From NCBI GenBank assembly GCA_964434955.1, contig CAYSXI010000029.1:1-37139 (forward strand): a stretch of 37,139 bases of DNA, given 5' to 3'. The notes beneath the pieces were generated by a model, which was not told the DNA's origin, searched no databases, and worked only from the letters and a program-made list of their open reading frames with translations. Source of the stretch: JANQLU01 sp964434955. Lineage in GTDB: Bacteria; Planctomycetota; Planctomycetia; Pirellulales; Pirellulaceae. This document shows positions 8,149 to 16,207 of the stretch, in pieces. The translations under genes and the position numbers were made by a program. Positions within the stretch are counted from its first letter, which is position 1, and the number at the start of each line of letters is the position of its first letter.

Positions 8149-11100
8149 GTGATTTTTCCTCCTCCGTCGTCGCAAACTCCAGTCTCTGGTTCTACGAGCA
8201 GTGGTGCGTCTGAGCCGATGCAAGGTTGCACTCAAGGACTTCCAGTTATTTCCGGCGATGAACGCTTAGATGGTTGTGGTGTTGACATCCCCTCCGGAGG
8301 AGGCTGCGGTGATTCCGGTAGGTACGTTTCACCTCCGTTTGGAGCCGGAAGGATCTCAAATTCCGGAGCAAATACAAATCGAATCTCAACCGATTTGGGA
8401 ACCGGAATAAACTCAGGCGGTGACGGTTGTGGATGTGTTGCCGATGAGTGTCAAATTGCTCCCGGTGCGGTTTCGCCATCGATAGGAAATCAAACATTTG
8501 AAATTGGGCTTGCTACAAGTCATTGCTTGGCAAGCACTCCTCACCAGACTTACAATTCGCTATCAACGGAGGCCAATGCATTTGGATTCGGGTGGAATGA
8601 CCGAAATATTCGATGGATTGAGGAAATCAATTCAACTACAGCAGAGGTCCATCGCGGAGATGGGCGCGTTTATCAATATTCAAACAAAGACTTGAGCGGT
8701 AACTATGATCCGCCCAACGGAGCTTCCAACAGTCTTCAAAAATCAGGAAGCAACTGGATTGAAACCAGGTCAAATGGGTTCAAGATCCACTACAACTCTA
8801 GTGGTGACTTAGTCAAAACCGAGAATGTTGCCGGAGCACTTTGGACGTATTCTTACGGAGGTTTCCCGCCTCAGCTGACAACTATCCAGGATCCGTCCGG
8901 AGGCATGACGTCGTATGCATATTTCAATGGAAATATTTCGAAAATAACGGATCCTGCGGGTCGTGAATTCCAATATGAAGTTGACGGAAGCAACAATCTC
9001 GTCAAATTCACTACTCCAGAGCTTTGTGTCACAAGCTTCACTTATGATGGGCAACATCGGATCACCGCGGTAACGGACCCTGAAGGAAATACTTTTTCAT
9101 ACGCCTATGATTCAGCGTCTCGGGTAACCTCATATGAGGATCCGCTTGGAAATCGAACGACCTTCACATACACGAATCCGCCAAGAAAAACTGCAATTCA
9201 AAATGCCCGGGGATACATAACAACATTTGAATACGATTCGGACTTCAACCTTATAGAACGCGAAGATGCACTAGGGAATCGCTGGACTTATTCCTGGGCA
9301 AATGGATTCATTCAAAGCAAATTGAATCCACTGGGGAATATTACTACGTATTTGCATCATACTGCAAGCCATGGCGGACAGCGCCTGAATGCCATTGTGA
9401 CTCCAATGGGGTTTCGAACCACCTATCACTACAACAGTGATAATCTCGTTGAGGCTGTAGAAAACGCTCTTGGCCAAAAAACAACCTTTGTTTGGAATGC
9501 AGAAAAACAACGGATAGCAACGATAGATGCGAAAGGTGCTAGAAACTCTTTCAGTTTCTCTCCAGCCAACTTGTTGGTTTCAACCACAAATCCTTCCGGT
9601 GCAGTTACTACCAACAATTACGATCAAAGTCTTAACAAAATCGCAACCATAAATCCACTTGGATTCATTACGACCAGCTTTTTTGATTCGGCTGGAAAGA
9701 TGAGTGCGCAGGAAAATGCGATTGGAGTTTTGTCGTCGTTTGTATATGACGATATGAATCGAGTAGTTTCATTCCAAAACGGACTCGGTGAGTTAACTTC
9801 ATACTCCTATAACAACAATGGAAAGCTTATTTCCAAAACTTCGCCAGTTGGATCAGTCAAAACCTTCTCCTACGACGAATTGGGCAGAATAAGCTCACTC
9901 CAGAATCCCCTCGGCTTTGTTTGGACATACAACTATGATTCGCTTGGCAATCAAACCAACGAAATCGATCCCATGGGGTTTCGAACCACATTTCGTTTTG
10001 ACGTTGTTTCAAACAAAGTGTCAATTGAAAACTCTTTGGGAAATCGAACGACATTCGGCTTCAACAATAATGGTTCTTTGATTTCCCGAATTTCGCCAAT
10101 TGGGTACGGAAAAACGTATGTTTTTGACCCTGACAATCGTCAGATTGCAACGATTGATGAAGCTGGTTTTGTGGCAACGACAAAATATGACGAGAACAGC
10201 AATCAAGTTGCCTACATCGATCAAGCCGGAGCAATAACAACCCATATTTTTGATTCGGTTGGCTTGGAATCTTGTAGAGTTGATCAACTCGGTTCTCGAA
10301 CTACGACAATTTATTATTCCGATAGAAAAGTTGCCGCAAAAATCAATCCGTTGGGAGCTCGCCAAACATTCTTTTACGATATCGCAGGACAATTGGTGAC
10401 ATCTGTTGATGCCTTGTCGAATACCCGAACAGTGGTCAGAAATCCTATTGGACAAGAGGTATCAAACGTCGGTCCATTGGTCGACCGGCAAACTATTTCT
10501 TATGACAATATTGGCCGAGAAATCCATCGCGAAGACGAACTAGGCCGCCTCGTATCATATATTTACGATTCGGCTGGCAACAATATCGCATATGTGGATG
10601 CGTCCGGTTCAATACTGACTCGATCGTATGATTATGCACGCAACTTAATCTCTGTCATGAATCAAAACGGTTGCGTCACCTCTTATTTTTACGATCCACT
10701 TGGTCGTGGAACATCGATTGAATCTCCTCTAGGAATAGTGACCACGTCAAGCTTTGATTGTGTTGGCAATGAAACCTCCAAAGAACGAATCACTGGCGCC
10801 CGCACAACGTATGTTTATGATGCGAACTCGCAGCAGATTGCATTGATTTCGTATACCGGAAGCATCGTAACGTCAGAATTTGATCCACGTGGCAACATGA
10901 TCAACCGGACCAATTCACTTGCGCAAACTTACACATATTCATACAACGAAATCAGTGAGAGGGTTTCTACAACTTGCCCGCTTGGCGCCATCACCACATC
11001 CGAATTCGATTTGGCAGGTCGCAAGACATCGATCGTTGATGCCAGAGGTGCTAGAACCACTTTTGTTCTTGATGAACTAGGAAATACGAAAGCGCAAATA

Positions 11101-12066
11101 AACCCTCTTGGGGCAATTACAACATTTTACTACGACCTACTTAGCAATCTAACGAACAAAACAAATGCAAGAGGGATGCCCATCACCTACAAGTACGATC
11201 AACTCAGTCGACTTACAGAGAAGTTGTTCAACGATGGGCAAATTCAAACATTTGGTTATGACATCGTTGGAAACAGGGCCATTGTTAGTGATGCAACTGG
11301 ACAATGGACATATGTCTATGATTGCTTGGGCCAAATCGAATCAAGTGTTGATTTTGATGGGGCAAGATTAACTTTCAACTACTTTCCAAATGGTGACCGG
11401 CGAAGCACTCAATATCCTGGCGGCCGAGTCTTGAGCTATTTGTATGATTGTGATGGCAAGCTATCATCCGTGTCATCTACGGACGGAACGTTTTCGTTTT
11501 CATATGATTTGTTAGGAAACGAAACTCTTATGATAAAACCCAATGGTAGTAAGGTTTCGAGATTATATGATGCTGATGGTCGAGTGAAAGCAGAGCTAAA
11601 CGCGAAATCCGATTCGTCACCGAATTTTTACGCCAAATATGAGTATGACAGCGTTGGAAACAGAATTGGATCGTTAGGTACAGCTGGAATCGTTACTTGG
11701 GCGTACGATGATCGCAACCAGTTGGTTAGCGAAATCATTTCGGGGCAAGTCAATCGAATACAAACATTCGTATATGATCTATTGGGAAATTCAGTCGGCC
11801 AAACTATTGATGGAGATTCAACCAATTCCGAATTCAATCTTAACAACGCAATTCTTACAACAAAATCAATCGGGGGAACAAAAACATATTTGTACGATGC
11901 AGATGGAAACCGAATTGTCGAAATCAACTTCGATGGAGAGCGCACCTCGTGGACATGGGATTCGCTAGATCAAAATACGACTATTGCCTTTCCAAACGGC
12001 AATCTAGAAACTCGCATCTACAACCCGGAGATGCGCCTTGTTGTCAGAAGCTATACGGAGGAGTAA
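8149..12066 (+). CDS. RHS/YD-repeat body protein ending before the core domain
   Basis: 1305 residues with a GTG start preceded by GGGAG at about 7 nt. Residues 1-100 are Gly/Ser/Pro/Cys-rich without a signal peptide, membrane helix, PAAR or VgrG part. From about residue 110 (QTFEIGLATSHC, TYNSLSTEANAFGFGWN) the usual RHS entry region appears. Dozens of ~21-residue YD repeats follow, such as NPLGAITTFYYDLLSNL and SYDNIGREIHREDELGR, which in known structures spiral into a hollow shell. The frame ends in YTEE-stop at 12064-12066, exactly where RHS proteins normally pass into the core. The next gene (12073) is in the same frame, three codons later, so body and core are split by a single stop. 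It is probably a secreted or surface protein; export route unknown. Confidence 0.88.
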   Translation: MIFPPPSSQTPVSGSTSSGASEPMQGCTQGLPVISGDERLDGCGVDIPSGGGCGDSGRYVSPPFGAGRISNSGANTNRISTDLGTGINSGGDGCGCVADECQIAPGAVSPSIGNQTFEIGLATSHCLASTPHQTYNSLSTEANAFGFGWNDRNIRWIEEINSTTAEVHRGDGRVYQYSNKDLSGNYDPPNGASNSLQKSGSNWIETRSNGFKIHYNSSGDLVKTENVAGALWTYSYGGFPPQLTTIQDPSGGMTSYAYFNGNISKITDPAGREFQYEVDGSNNLVKFTTPELCVTSFTYDGQHRITAVTDPEGNTFSYAYDSASRVTSYEDPLGNRTTFTYTNPPRKTAIQNARGYITTFEYDSDFNLIEREDALGNRWTYSWANGFIQSKLNPLGNITTYLHHTASHGGQRLNAIVTPMGFRTTYHYNSDNLVEAVENALGQKTTFVWNAEKQRIATIDAKGARNSFSFSPANLLVSTTNPSGAVTTNNYDQSLNKIATINPLGFITTSFFDSAGKMSAQENAIGVLSSFVYDDMNRVVSFQNGLGELTSYSYNNNGKLISKTSPVGSVKTFSYDELGRISSLQNPLGFVWTYNYDSLGNQTNEIDPMGFRTTFRFDVVSNKVSIENSLGNRTTFGFNNNGSLISRISPIGYGKTYVFDPDNRQIATIDEAGFVATTKYDENSNQVAYIDQAGAITTHIFDSVGLESCRVDQLGSRTTTIYYSDRKVAAKINPLGARQTFFYDIAGQLVTSVDALSNTRTVVRNPIGQEVSNVGPLVDRQTISYDNIGREIHREDELGRLVSYIYDSAGNNIAYVDASGSILTRSYDYARNLISVMNQNGCVTSYFYDPLGRGTSIESPLGIVTTSSFDCVGNETSKERITGARTTYVYDANSQQIALISYTGSIVTSEFDPRGNMINRTNSLAQTYTYSYNEISERVSTTCPLGAITTSEFDLAGRKTSIVDARGARTTFVLDELGNTKAQINPLGAITTFYYDLLSNLTNKTNARGMPITYKYDQLSRLTEKLFNDGQIQTFGYDIVGNRAIVSDATGQWTYVYDCLGQIESSVDFDGARLTFNYFPNGDRRSTQYPGGRVLSYLYDCDGKLSSVSSTDGTFSFSYDLLGNETLMIKPNGSKVSRLYDADGRVKAELNAKSDSSPNFYAKYEYDSVGNRIGSLGTAGIVTWAYDDRNQLVSEIISGQVNRIQTFVYDLLGNSVGQTIDGDSTNSEFNLNNAILTTKSIGGTKTYLYDADGNRIVEINFDGERTSWTWDSLDQNTTIAFPNGNLETRIYNPEMRLVVRSYTEE

Positions 12067-12535
12067 GCCAACATGCCACAAATAAAGTATTCTTGGGATG
12101 TTGTTAATGACACCGTTTCCGAAGAGGTCTCAGATGGCAATTTGGGCGTGCAATACGACATGCGTCCTGAACGCTTCGGGGAGTCTCTTTCACAGTTCCG
12201 AAGTGGTTCAACGTCGTATTATTTTTATGACGCGCAAGGCTCAACCAGAAATCTCACGGATGAATTGGGGAACGTCTCAGACGAATATACCTTTGCGGCA
12301 TTCGGAGAGGAAATCTCAGCCACAGGAAGCACCTTAAATTCATTTCGATACGGCGGAGCGTCAGGGTATTTGTCGTTTCCAAATTCATCAGTTCAATATA
12401 TTCGTGCACGAAACTACTCAGTCGTTGACAATCGATGGTTGTCAATTGACCCTGTTCAGTTTGTCGATGGACCAAACAACTACCTCTATCTAAATAATCA
12501 GCCGATCAATTTTCGCGATCCTTCCGGAAAACTAA
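12060..12535 (+). repeat. 476-bp exact direct repeat, copy 1 (RHS core cassette)
   Basis: Read base by base, 12060-12535 equals 13150-13625 without a mismatch (offset 1090). It begins at GGAGTAAGCC, so it includes the ribosome binding site and the stop/start junction. It ends five bases after the core (ACTAA), just where the tips begin to differ. The left flank base differs (A versus T) and the right flank differs (A versus G). Confidence 0.95.
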
Positions 12536-13140
12536 AATTTGTCAAACCGGAAGAGAATAATGAAGGTTGCGGGACTGGGATGCGGCTTTCTTGGGATTTA
12601 GAGTTAAACAATGGTGATGAATGGGGTGGATACCTAGTCCAAAAGATTGACTTTTACTGCGATCGAATAAAGTGTCCGTTTGACAGATCTAGTGGCGTTA
12701 TTGATCTCGATGACTGTCCAAAAGACCCTCCAGAAGAACCGATGGAAACATTTTATATCGCTTGGTGGGTGGAGGAAAAAGCAACTAAGTCAAAGGAATC
12801 GTCAACGAATTTCAAAAAGCTCGTCAACTGGGTCGTTTACGCGACAGACGGAGAGTGTGGTGCGGTGAGATTTGTGGCTGAAACTCGCTTTTATAGCGCG
12901 AAGAACATTCCGGACTTGGGCAGAAAAAATTCCGGCGGAAAATGGAAAACTGGCCAAGAATATGGAAATGGGCGATGCAAAATCAAGATTTCCTCGCAGC
13001 CATCCACTTCGGAATCTGTAGACCCGCCAAAGTTCTGGAGCAAACCCGCCAAGGAAAGTGCACCAAAAAAATCCGCAACGGCAAGATTTCAGTGTTGCCA
13101 ACACTGTCGCCCGAAAACCTACTTCGAAGAAGATGCTTAA
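12073..13140 (+). CDS. RHS core + variable tip gene A
   Basis: 355 residues. Residues 1-154 are a complete RHS-repeat-associated core: SYYFYDAQGSTRNLTDELGN, YTFAAFGEE, YIRARNYSVVDNRWLSIDP and the closing QPINFRDPSGK, which corresponds to the NPxxxxDPxG element near the self-cleavage point of RHS proteins. Residues 155-355 are the tip, with nine cysteines including a final CCQHC and the stretches GGYLVQKI, FYIAWWVE and TRFYSAKNIPDLGR. I do not recognise a toxin family. GGAGGAG at 12057-12063 sits 9 nt before the ATG, inside the last codons of the body gene, so translation is likely coupled. It is in frame with the body gene, so readthrough would give a classical full-length RHS. Confidence 0.8.
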   Translation: MPQIKYSWDVVNDTVSEEVSDGNLGVQYDMRPERFGESLSQFRSGSTSYYFYDAQGSTRNLTDELGNVSDEYTFAAFGEEISATGSTLNSFRYGGASGYLSFPNSSVQYIRARNYSVVDNRWLSIDPVQFVDGPNNYLYLNNQPINFRDPSGKLKFVKPEENNEGCGTGMRLSWDLELNNGDEWGGYLVQKIDFYCDRIKCPFDRSSGVIDLDDCPKDPPEEPMETFYIAWWVEEKATKSKESSTNFKKLVNWVVYATDGECGAVRFVAETRFYSAKNIPDLGRKNSGGKWKTGQEYGNGRCKIKISSQPSTSESVDPPKFWSKPAKESAPKKSATARFQCCQHCRPKTYFEEDA

Positions 13141-13149
13141 AACTTGAAT

Positions 13150-13625
13150 GGAGTAAGCCAACATGCCACAAATAAAGTATTCTTGGGATGTTGTTAATGA
13201 CACCGTTTCCGAAGAGGTCTCAGATGGCAATTTGGGCGTGCAATACGACATGCGTCCTGAACGCTTCGGGGAGTCTCTTTCACAGTTCCGAAGTGGTTCA
13301 ACGTCGTATTATTTTTATGACGCGCAAGGCTCAACCAGAAATCTCACGGATGAATTGGGGAACGTCTCAGACGAATATACCTTTGCGGCATTCGGAGAGG
13401 AAATCTCAGCCACAGGAAGCACCTTAAATTCATTTCGATACGGCGGAGCGTCAGGGTATTTGTCGTTTCCAAATTCATCAGTTCAATATATTCGTGCACG
13501 AAACTACTCAGTCGTTGACAATCGATGGTTGTCAATTGACCCTGTTCAGTTTGTCGATGGACCAAACAACTACCTCTATCTAAATAATCAGCCGATCAAT
13601 TTTCGCGATCCTTCCGGAAAACTAA
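13150..13625 (+). repeat. 476-bp exact direct repeat, copy 2 (RHS core cassette)
   Basis: Second copy of the core cassette, in the same orientation. Homologous recombination with copy 1 would delete 1090 bp and bring tip B directly behind the RHS body gene. Zero differences over a coding region, synonymous positions included, show either a very recent duplication or continuing gene conversion. Confidence 0.95.
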
Positions 13626-14239
13626 GGTACACGGCACCCAAAACATTTACCGATGGTTGCGAAGATACTGTTGGTGTTTTCTTCAATTGGGAGTTGGACA
13701 AAAATTATGAAGAAGCTGGATATATAGTACAAAAAATAGAGATTCGGTGTGCCCTCATAGATTGTCCTAAGTTACCTGATGACTCCGGCGAATGTGACTG
13801 TGATAAATGTCCGCCGGATCCGCCGAAAGAACCAAACGTTAAGTATTACGAAGCATGGTATGTTGAACCGGGAAAAAATTCGCCGCCAAATCGCGAACAT
13901 TCAGGCAAGGATGATCACTGGTACCTCAAACCCCAAGACGAAAAATGCGCCGGAGTAATTCAATATGGCGAGGCTCGGTTCTATCTCATTTCTCAAACCG
14001 GCGATATTGGACGAACTGGAAGAGCAAACGAAGAAAGCAGTTGGAAAATCAACGAGAGCTACGGCGATGCTCCTTGCGGATATGACACTGGAGACATTCC
14101 AAGCCACAAGGACGATCCAACACCTGATTTTTGGAAAAACAAGAGGCCAAAGGAAGTAATTAAACATCAGGCCGAAATTGCGTATAGATGTTGTGACGGC
14201 TGTAAGGACATCGCAAAAGTAAACCACAAAGAACTGTAA
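13163..14239 (+). CDS. RHS core + variable tip gene B (duplicate core)
   Basis: 358 residues. Residues 1-154 are identical to gene A, and the DNA is also identical over 476 bp, including the upstream GGAGTAAGCCAAC with its Shine-Dalgarno. Residues 155-358 are a different tip, homologous to tip A only at protein level: AGYIVQKI, YYEAWYVE, ARFYLISQTGDIGR and a closing CCDGC match, and all nine tip-A cysteines have counterparts, plus two extra in GECDCDKC. It is not in frame with gene A. It resembles an orphan core-CT module of polymorphic RHS systems, except that here it keeps its own ribosome binding site and start codon and so should be expressed. Confidence 0.8.
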   Translation: MPQIKYSWDVVNDTVSEEVSDGNLGVQYDMRPERFGESLSQFRSGSTSYYFYDAQGSTRNLTDELGNVSDEYTFAAFGEEISATGSTLNSFRYGGASGYLSFPNSSVQYIRARNYSVVDNRWLSIDPVQFVDGPNNYLYLNNQPINFRDPSGKLRYTAPKTFTDGCEDTVGVFFNWELDKNYEEAGYIVQKIEIRCALIDCPKLPDDSGECDCDKCPPDPPKEPNVKYYEAWYVEPGKNSPPNREHSGKDDHWYLKPQDEKCAGVIQYGEARFYLISQTGDIGRTGRANEESSWKINESYGDAPCGYDTGDIPSHKDDPTPDFWKNKRPKEVIKHQAEIAYRCCDGCKDIAKVNHKEL

Positions 14240-14261
14240 GTTCAACAAAGCGGGGGAAATC

Positions 14262-14966
14262 ATGATTTCCGTGATAATTTTGACATTTTGTCAATTCACC
14301 ATCCAATTTCAAAACGAACAGGATAGCATTAAACGCCAGTTAACTGGCGCCGAAAATTTGGTCGAATATGCACAGTCATTCTACAAATGGAAAAAGAAAC
14401 AACATGACGATGCGTTGGCTACCGTGCGCAACCAAGAAGTTTGGCTTGGAATTCAATGCGAATGGGAATTACTCTGTCGAAACCAGTTGAACAAACCATC
14501 GGAAGAAGAAACGGTGCCAATGATGGCCGAGTTTTCAGGATTTTTGAAAGGCCGTTTGAATTGTGCTGTTCCTGTGGAGTTTCGGGAAGCGTTAATCAAG
14601 TCAGAATTCGACAAAGACAGAAAAACCTTCAAGGTAAGGCGATTGGCGAAAAGGGAGTTCAAAGAGAGTCTGACGGTCAATATTTCAGGGGTAAGTTTCA
14701 TAGCCTTCAGCTCTGATATCGCATGGGGCAAAGGTTCGGTTCGGTTGGTAAGAAACGGCCAAGATGTTTGGAAGCGACCAATCTGGTCAACTTCTATCGC
14801 GATGAATCGCGCGTTTCAAAATAACTATGTGGCTTCAGCCGTACACAACAAAGTTCGCAAGAGTGTTGTTTTGTTCTTTGTAAACGGGAATGGCTTTCAT
14901 ATTTTCGAATACCGACTTAGCGATGGAAAGAGAATCGGAACATTTAGCTCCAACGTCTGGAATTAA
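14262..14966 (+). CDS. Unknown protein at the end of the RHS operon
   Basis: 234 residues, not recognised. GGGGGA lies about 6 nt before the ATG, and only 22 nt separate it from tip gene B, so it is probably the last gene of the RHS operon. The N-terminus is hydrophobic for ~16 residues (MISVIILTFCQFTIQF) but lacks a basic n-region, so a signal peptide or anchor is only possible. A charged stretch rich in Lys, Arg and Glu follows. The last third is beta-like (FIAFSSDIAWGKGSVRLVRNG, VVLFFVNGNGFHIFEYRLSDGKRIG), reminiscent of single propeller blades. Its position is that of an immunity or accessory protein in polymorphic toxin loci, but nothing in the sequence proves this. Confidence 0.6.
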   Translation: MISVIILTFCQFTIQFQNEQDSIKRQLTGAENLVEYAQSFYKWKKKQHDDALATVRNQEVWLGIQCEWELLCRNQLNKPSEEETVPMMAEFSGFLKGRLNCAVPVEFREALIKSEFDKDRKTFKVRRLAKREFKESLTVNISGVSFIAFSSDIAWGKGSVRLVRNGQDVWKRPIWSTSIAMNRAFQNNYVASAVHNKVRKSVVLFFVNGNGFHIFEYRLSDGKRIGTFSSNVWN

Positions 14967-15240
14967 CTAATTTGCATGTTGCCAGAGGCCCCTGAAATTT
15001 CTCGCGACCATAGTACTCCGGTTTCATTTGTACATTCAAGTCGAGTATAGAATCAGCCAAAAAAGATCTTCGCAAGTACGAGAATCGTACGAAAACATAT
15101 TGCCGAACATGAAAACTATCGTAAAACATTTGCATTGGATTGCGACGCAGGTATTCGTATAAGAGTTGCCAACTACAAGAAAAGGGCGAGTTTTAGGGAA
15201 GCCCTTAGTTCTGGTCAGCAAGGGGTGCCAAACAACCAAA
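14967..15240. other. Gap without convincing gene between RHS operon and tRNA fragment
   Basis: No open frame here has a ribosome binding site and protein-like composition. No terminator hairpin with a T-run is evident after 14966. The sequence is AT-rich like the RHS operon. No integrase or excisionase remnant is visible. Confidence 0.5.
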
Positions 15241-15286
15241 GGCCTTCGGAACCAGGGGTTGAAGGTTCGAGTCCTTCCGGGCGTGC
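15241..15286 (+). tRNA. 3' fragment of a tRNA-Arg(UCG)-like gene, candidate attachment site
   Basis: GGCCTTCGGAACC resembles the anticodon arm of tRNA-Arg(UCG). A well-formed T arm follows: GAAGG at 15261-15265, loop TTCGAGT, CCTTC at 15273-15277. Next come CGGGCGT as the 3' acceptor strand, discriminator G, and a T-run from 15287. No matching 5' acceptor (ACGCCCG or GCGCCCG) or D arm lies upstream, and the anticodon stem pairs poorly, so this is not a complete tRNA. A 3' tRNA remnant at the edge of an AT-rich accessory region is the classic footprint of a tRNA-targeting island. CCA is not encoded. Confidence 0.55.
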
Positions 15287-15383
15287 TTTTTTATGCGCGA
15301 ATGCGATCTTTAACCGCGAATCCGAATTCTTTGGTCGCTTCCCGGATCATCTTTCCTGGTGCAGTCTGTTCGCGAAAAAGAAA

Positions 15384-15415
15384 ACTGCTCGCACCGCGTT
15401 AGCAATGCGAGCAGT
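15384..15415 (-). terminator. Intrinsic terminator of the SHD1-like gene
   Basis: ACTGCTCGCA (15384-15393) pairs perfectly with TGCGAGCAGT (15406-15415) around a 12-nt loop. Read on the minus strand the stem is followed by TTTTCTTTTT. It lies about 100 nt after the stop of the minus-strand gene at 15514. Confidence 0.8.
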
Positions 15416-15513
15416 CAGGGGGGGAGCTTTCCCGTTTATCTCAATTCAGCCGAACGTTCAGCTTGTAAGGGGTTTGGTTACATTTTTGCTGAAGTCCTAT
15501 TTGGCTCCCATCA

Positions 15514-16098
15514 TTAGTTTTGGTTGCCACCGGCCTGGCCCTGAATTCGAGTGATTTCGGGAATCAGACCTGCGTTTCCGGCACCACCGCCTTGAGCGTT
15601 GGCCGGTTGAACACGCCGAACCGCGACAATCCTGGCTCTCGGAAATTCTTGTCTGGCAAGGCCTTTGGCGTGCAGACTGTTCGCCGCAAAGTAATTCCGA
15701 ATTCCCGGCTGGCCATTGGGGGCGACCATGCTGACAGTCCAAACGTCCACATACTTGGCAAGCAGATTCAGTTGTTGTTGCTGGATCAGTTTTTCGGCAA
15801 GTTGTTTTTGCACCTGGGTGCTTTGAATCAGAACCAGGTCCTTCAAGTAGGAGAGATCCTCTGAGACCAATTCGTTGACCGGCACCTCAATTTTCTTTCC
15901 TTTATCCGTCTCCAACATCACCTGGCGACCGTCAAACCCGACGGCCTTCGCCTCCACTTTTTTCGCGTCTTTGCCTTTACCGATCGTCCACTCGTGGGCG
16001 ACCGAACGGCTGGGCAAGTGAACCAAGAAAAACACAACGAGTCCGGTCGATATGAAAACTTTCAATTTCATTTTTGTGTCGAGAAGCTTGGGAATCAT
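15514..16098 (-). CDS. Secreted SHD1-like domain protein
   Basis: About 194 residues. After a basic start (MIPKLLDTKMKLK) comes a hydrophobic segment VFISTGLVVFFLVHL and a likely signal-peptidase site near SVA-HEW. The region EWTIGKGKDAKKVEAKAVGF, QVMLETDKGKKIEVPVNELV matches the SHD1 (SLA1 homology 1) type of small beta domain, which is abundant in planctomycete exported proteins. The C-terminus is Gly/Gln/Ala-rich. ATG 16098 is chosen because GGAGA lies 6 nt before it; the frame opens at a TTG at 16116, and another Met is at 16071. Role unknown; it probably binds a peptide or carbohydrate outside the cytoplasm. Confidence 0.72.
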   Translation of the reverse strand: MIPKLLDTKMKLKVFISTGLVVFFLVHLPSRSVAHEWTIGKGKDAKKVEAKAVGFDGRQVMLETDKGKKIEVPVNELVSEDLSYLKDLVLIQSTQVQKQLAEKLIQQQQLNLLAKYVDVWTVSMVAPNGQPGIRNYFAANSLHAKGLARQEFPRARIVAVRRVQPANAQGGGAGNAGLIPEITRIQGQAGGNQN

Positions 16099-16207
16099 TT
16101 CAATTCTCCATTTCAAACGAGGGGGTTGTTTGTTCCATCGCCAGAGCTTTTCATCTGAAGCTCTCGTAATGACGCTTTCGCGATTTATTCCTTACATATC
16201 ATTTTGG

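Noticed and set aside
12064..12066. Stop codon as sequencing error in one long RHS gene
   Set aside because: The same TAA with the same surroundings precedes the second core copy, and a Shine-Dalgarno and ATG follow, so the split seems real.
13188..13565. Small open frames duplicated in both core cassettes
   Set aside because: They are other-frame shadows of the identical RHS core DNA.
15166..15290. Complete tRNA gene
   Set aside because: No 5' acceptor strand or D arm matches the good 3' half; called a fragment instead.
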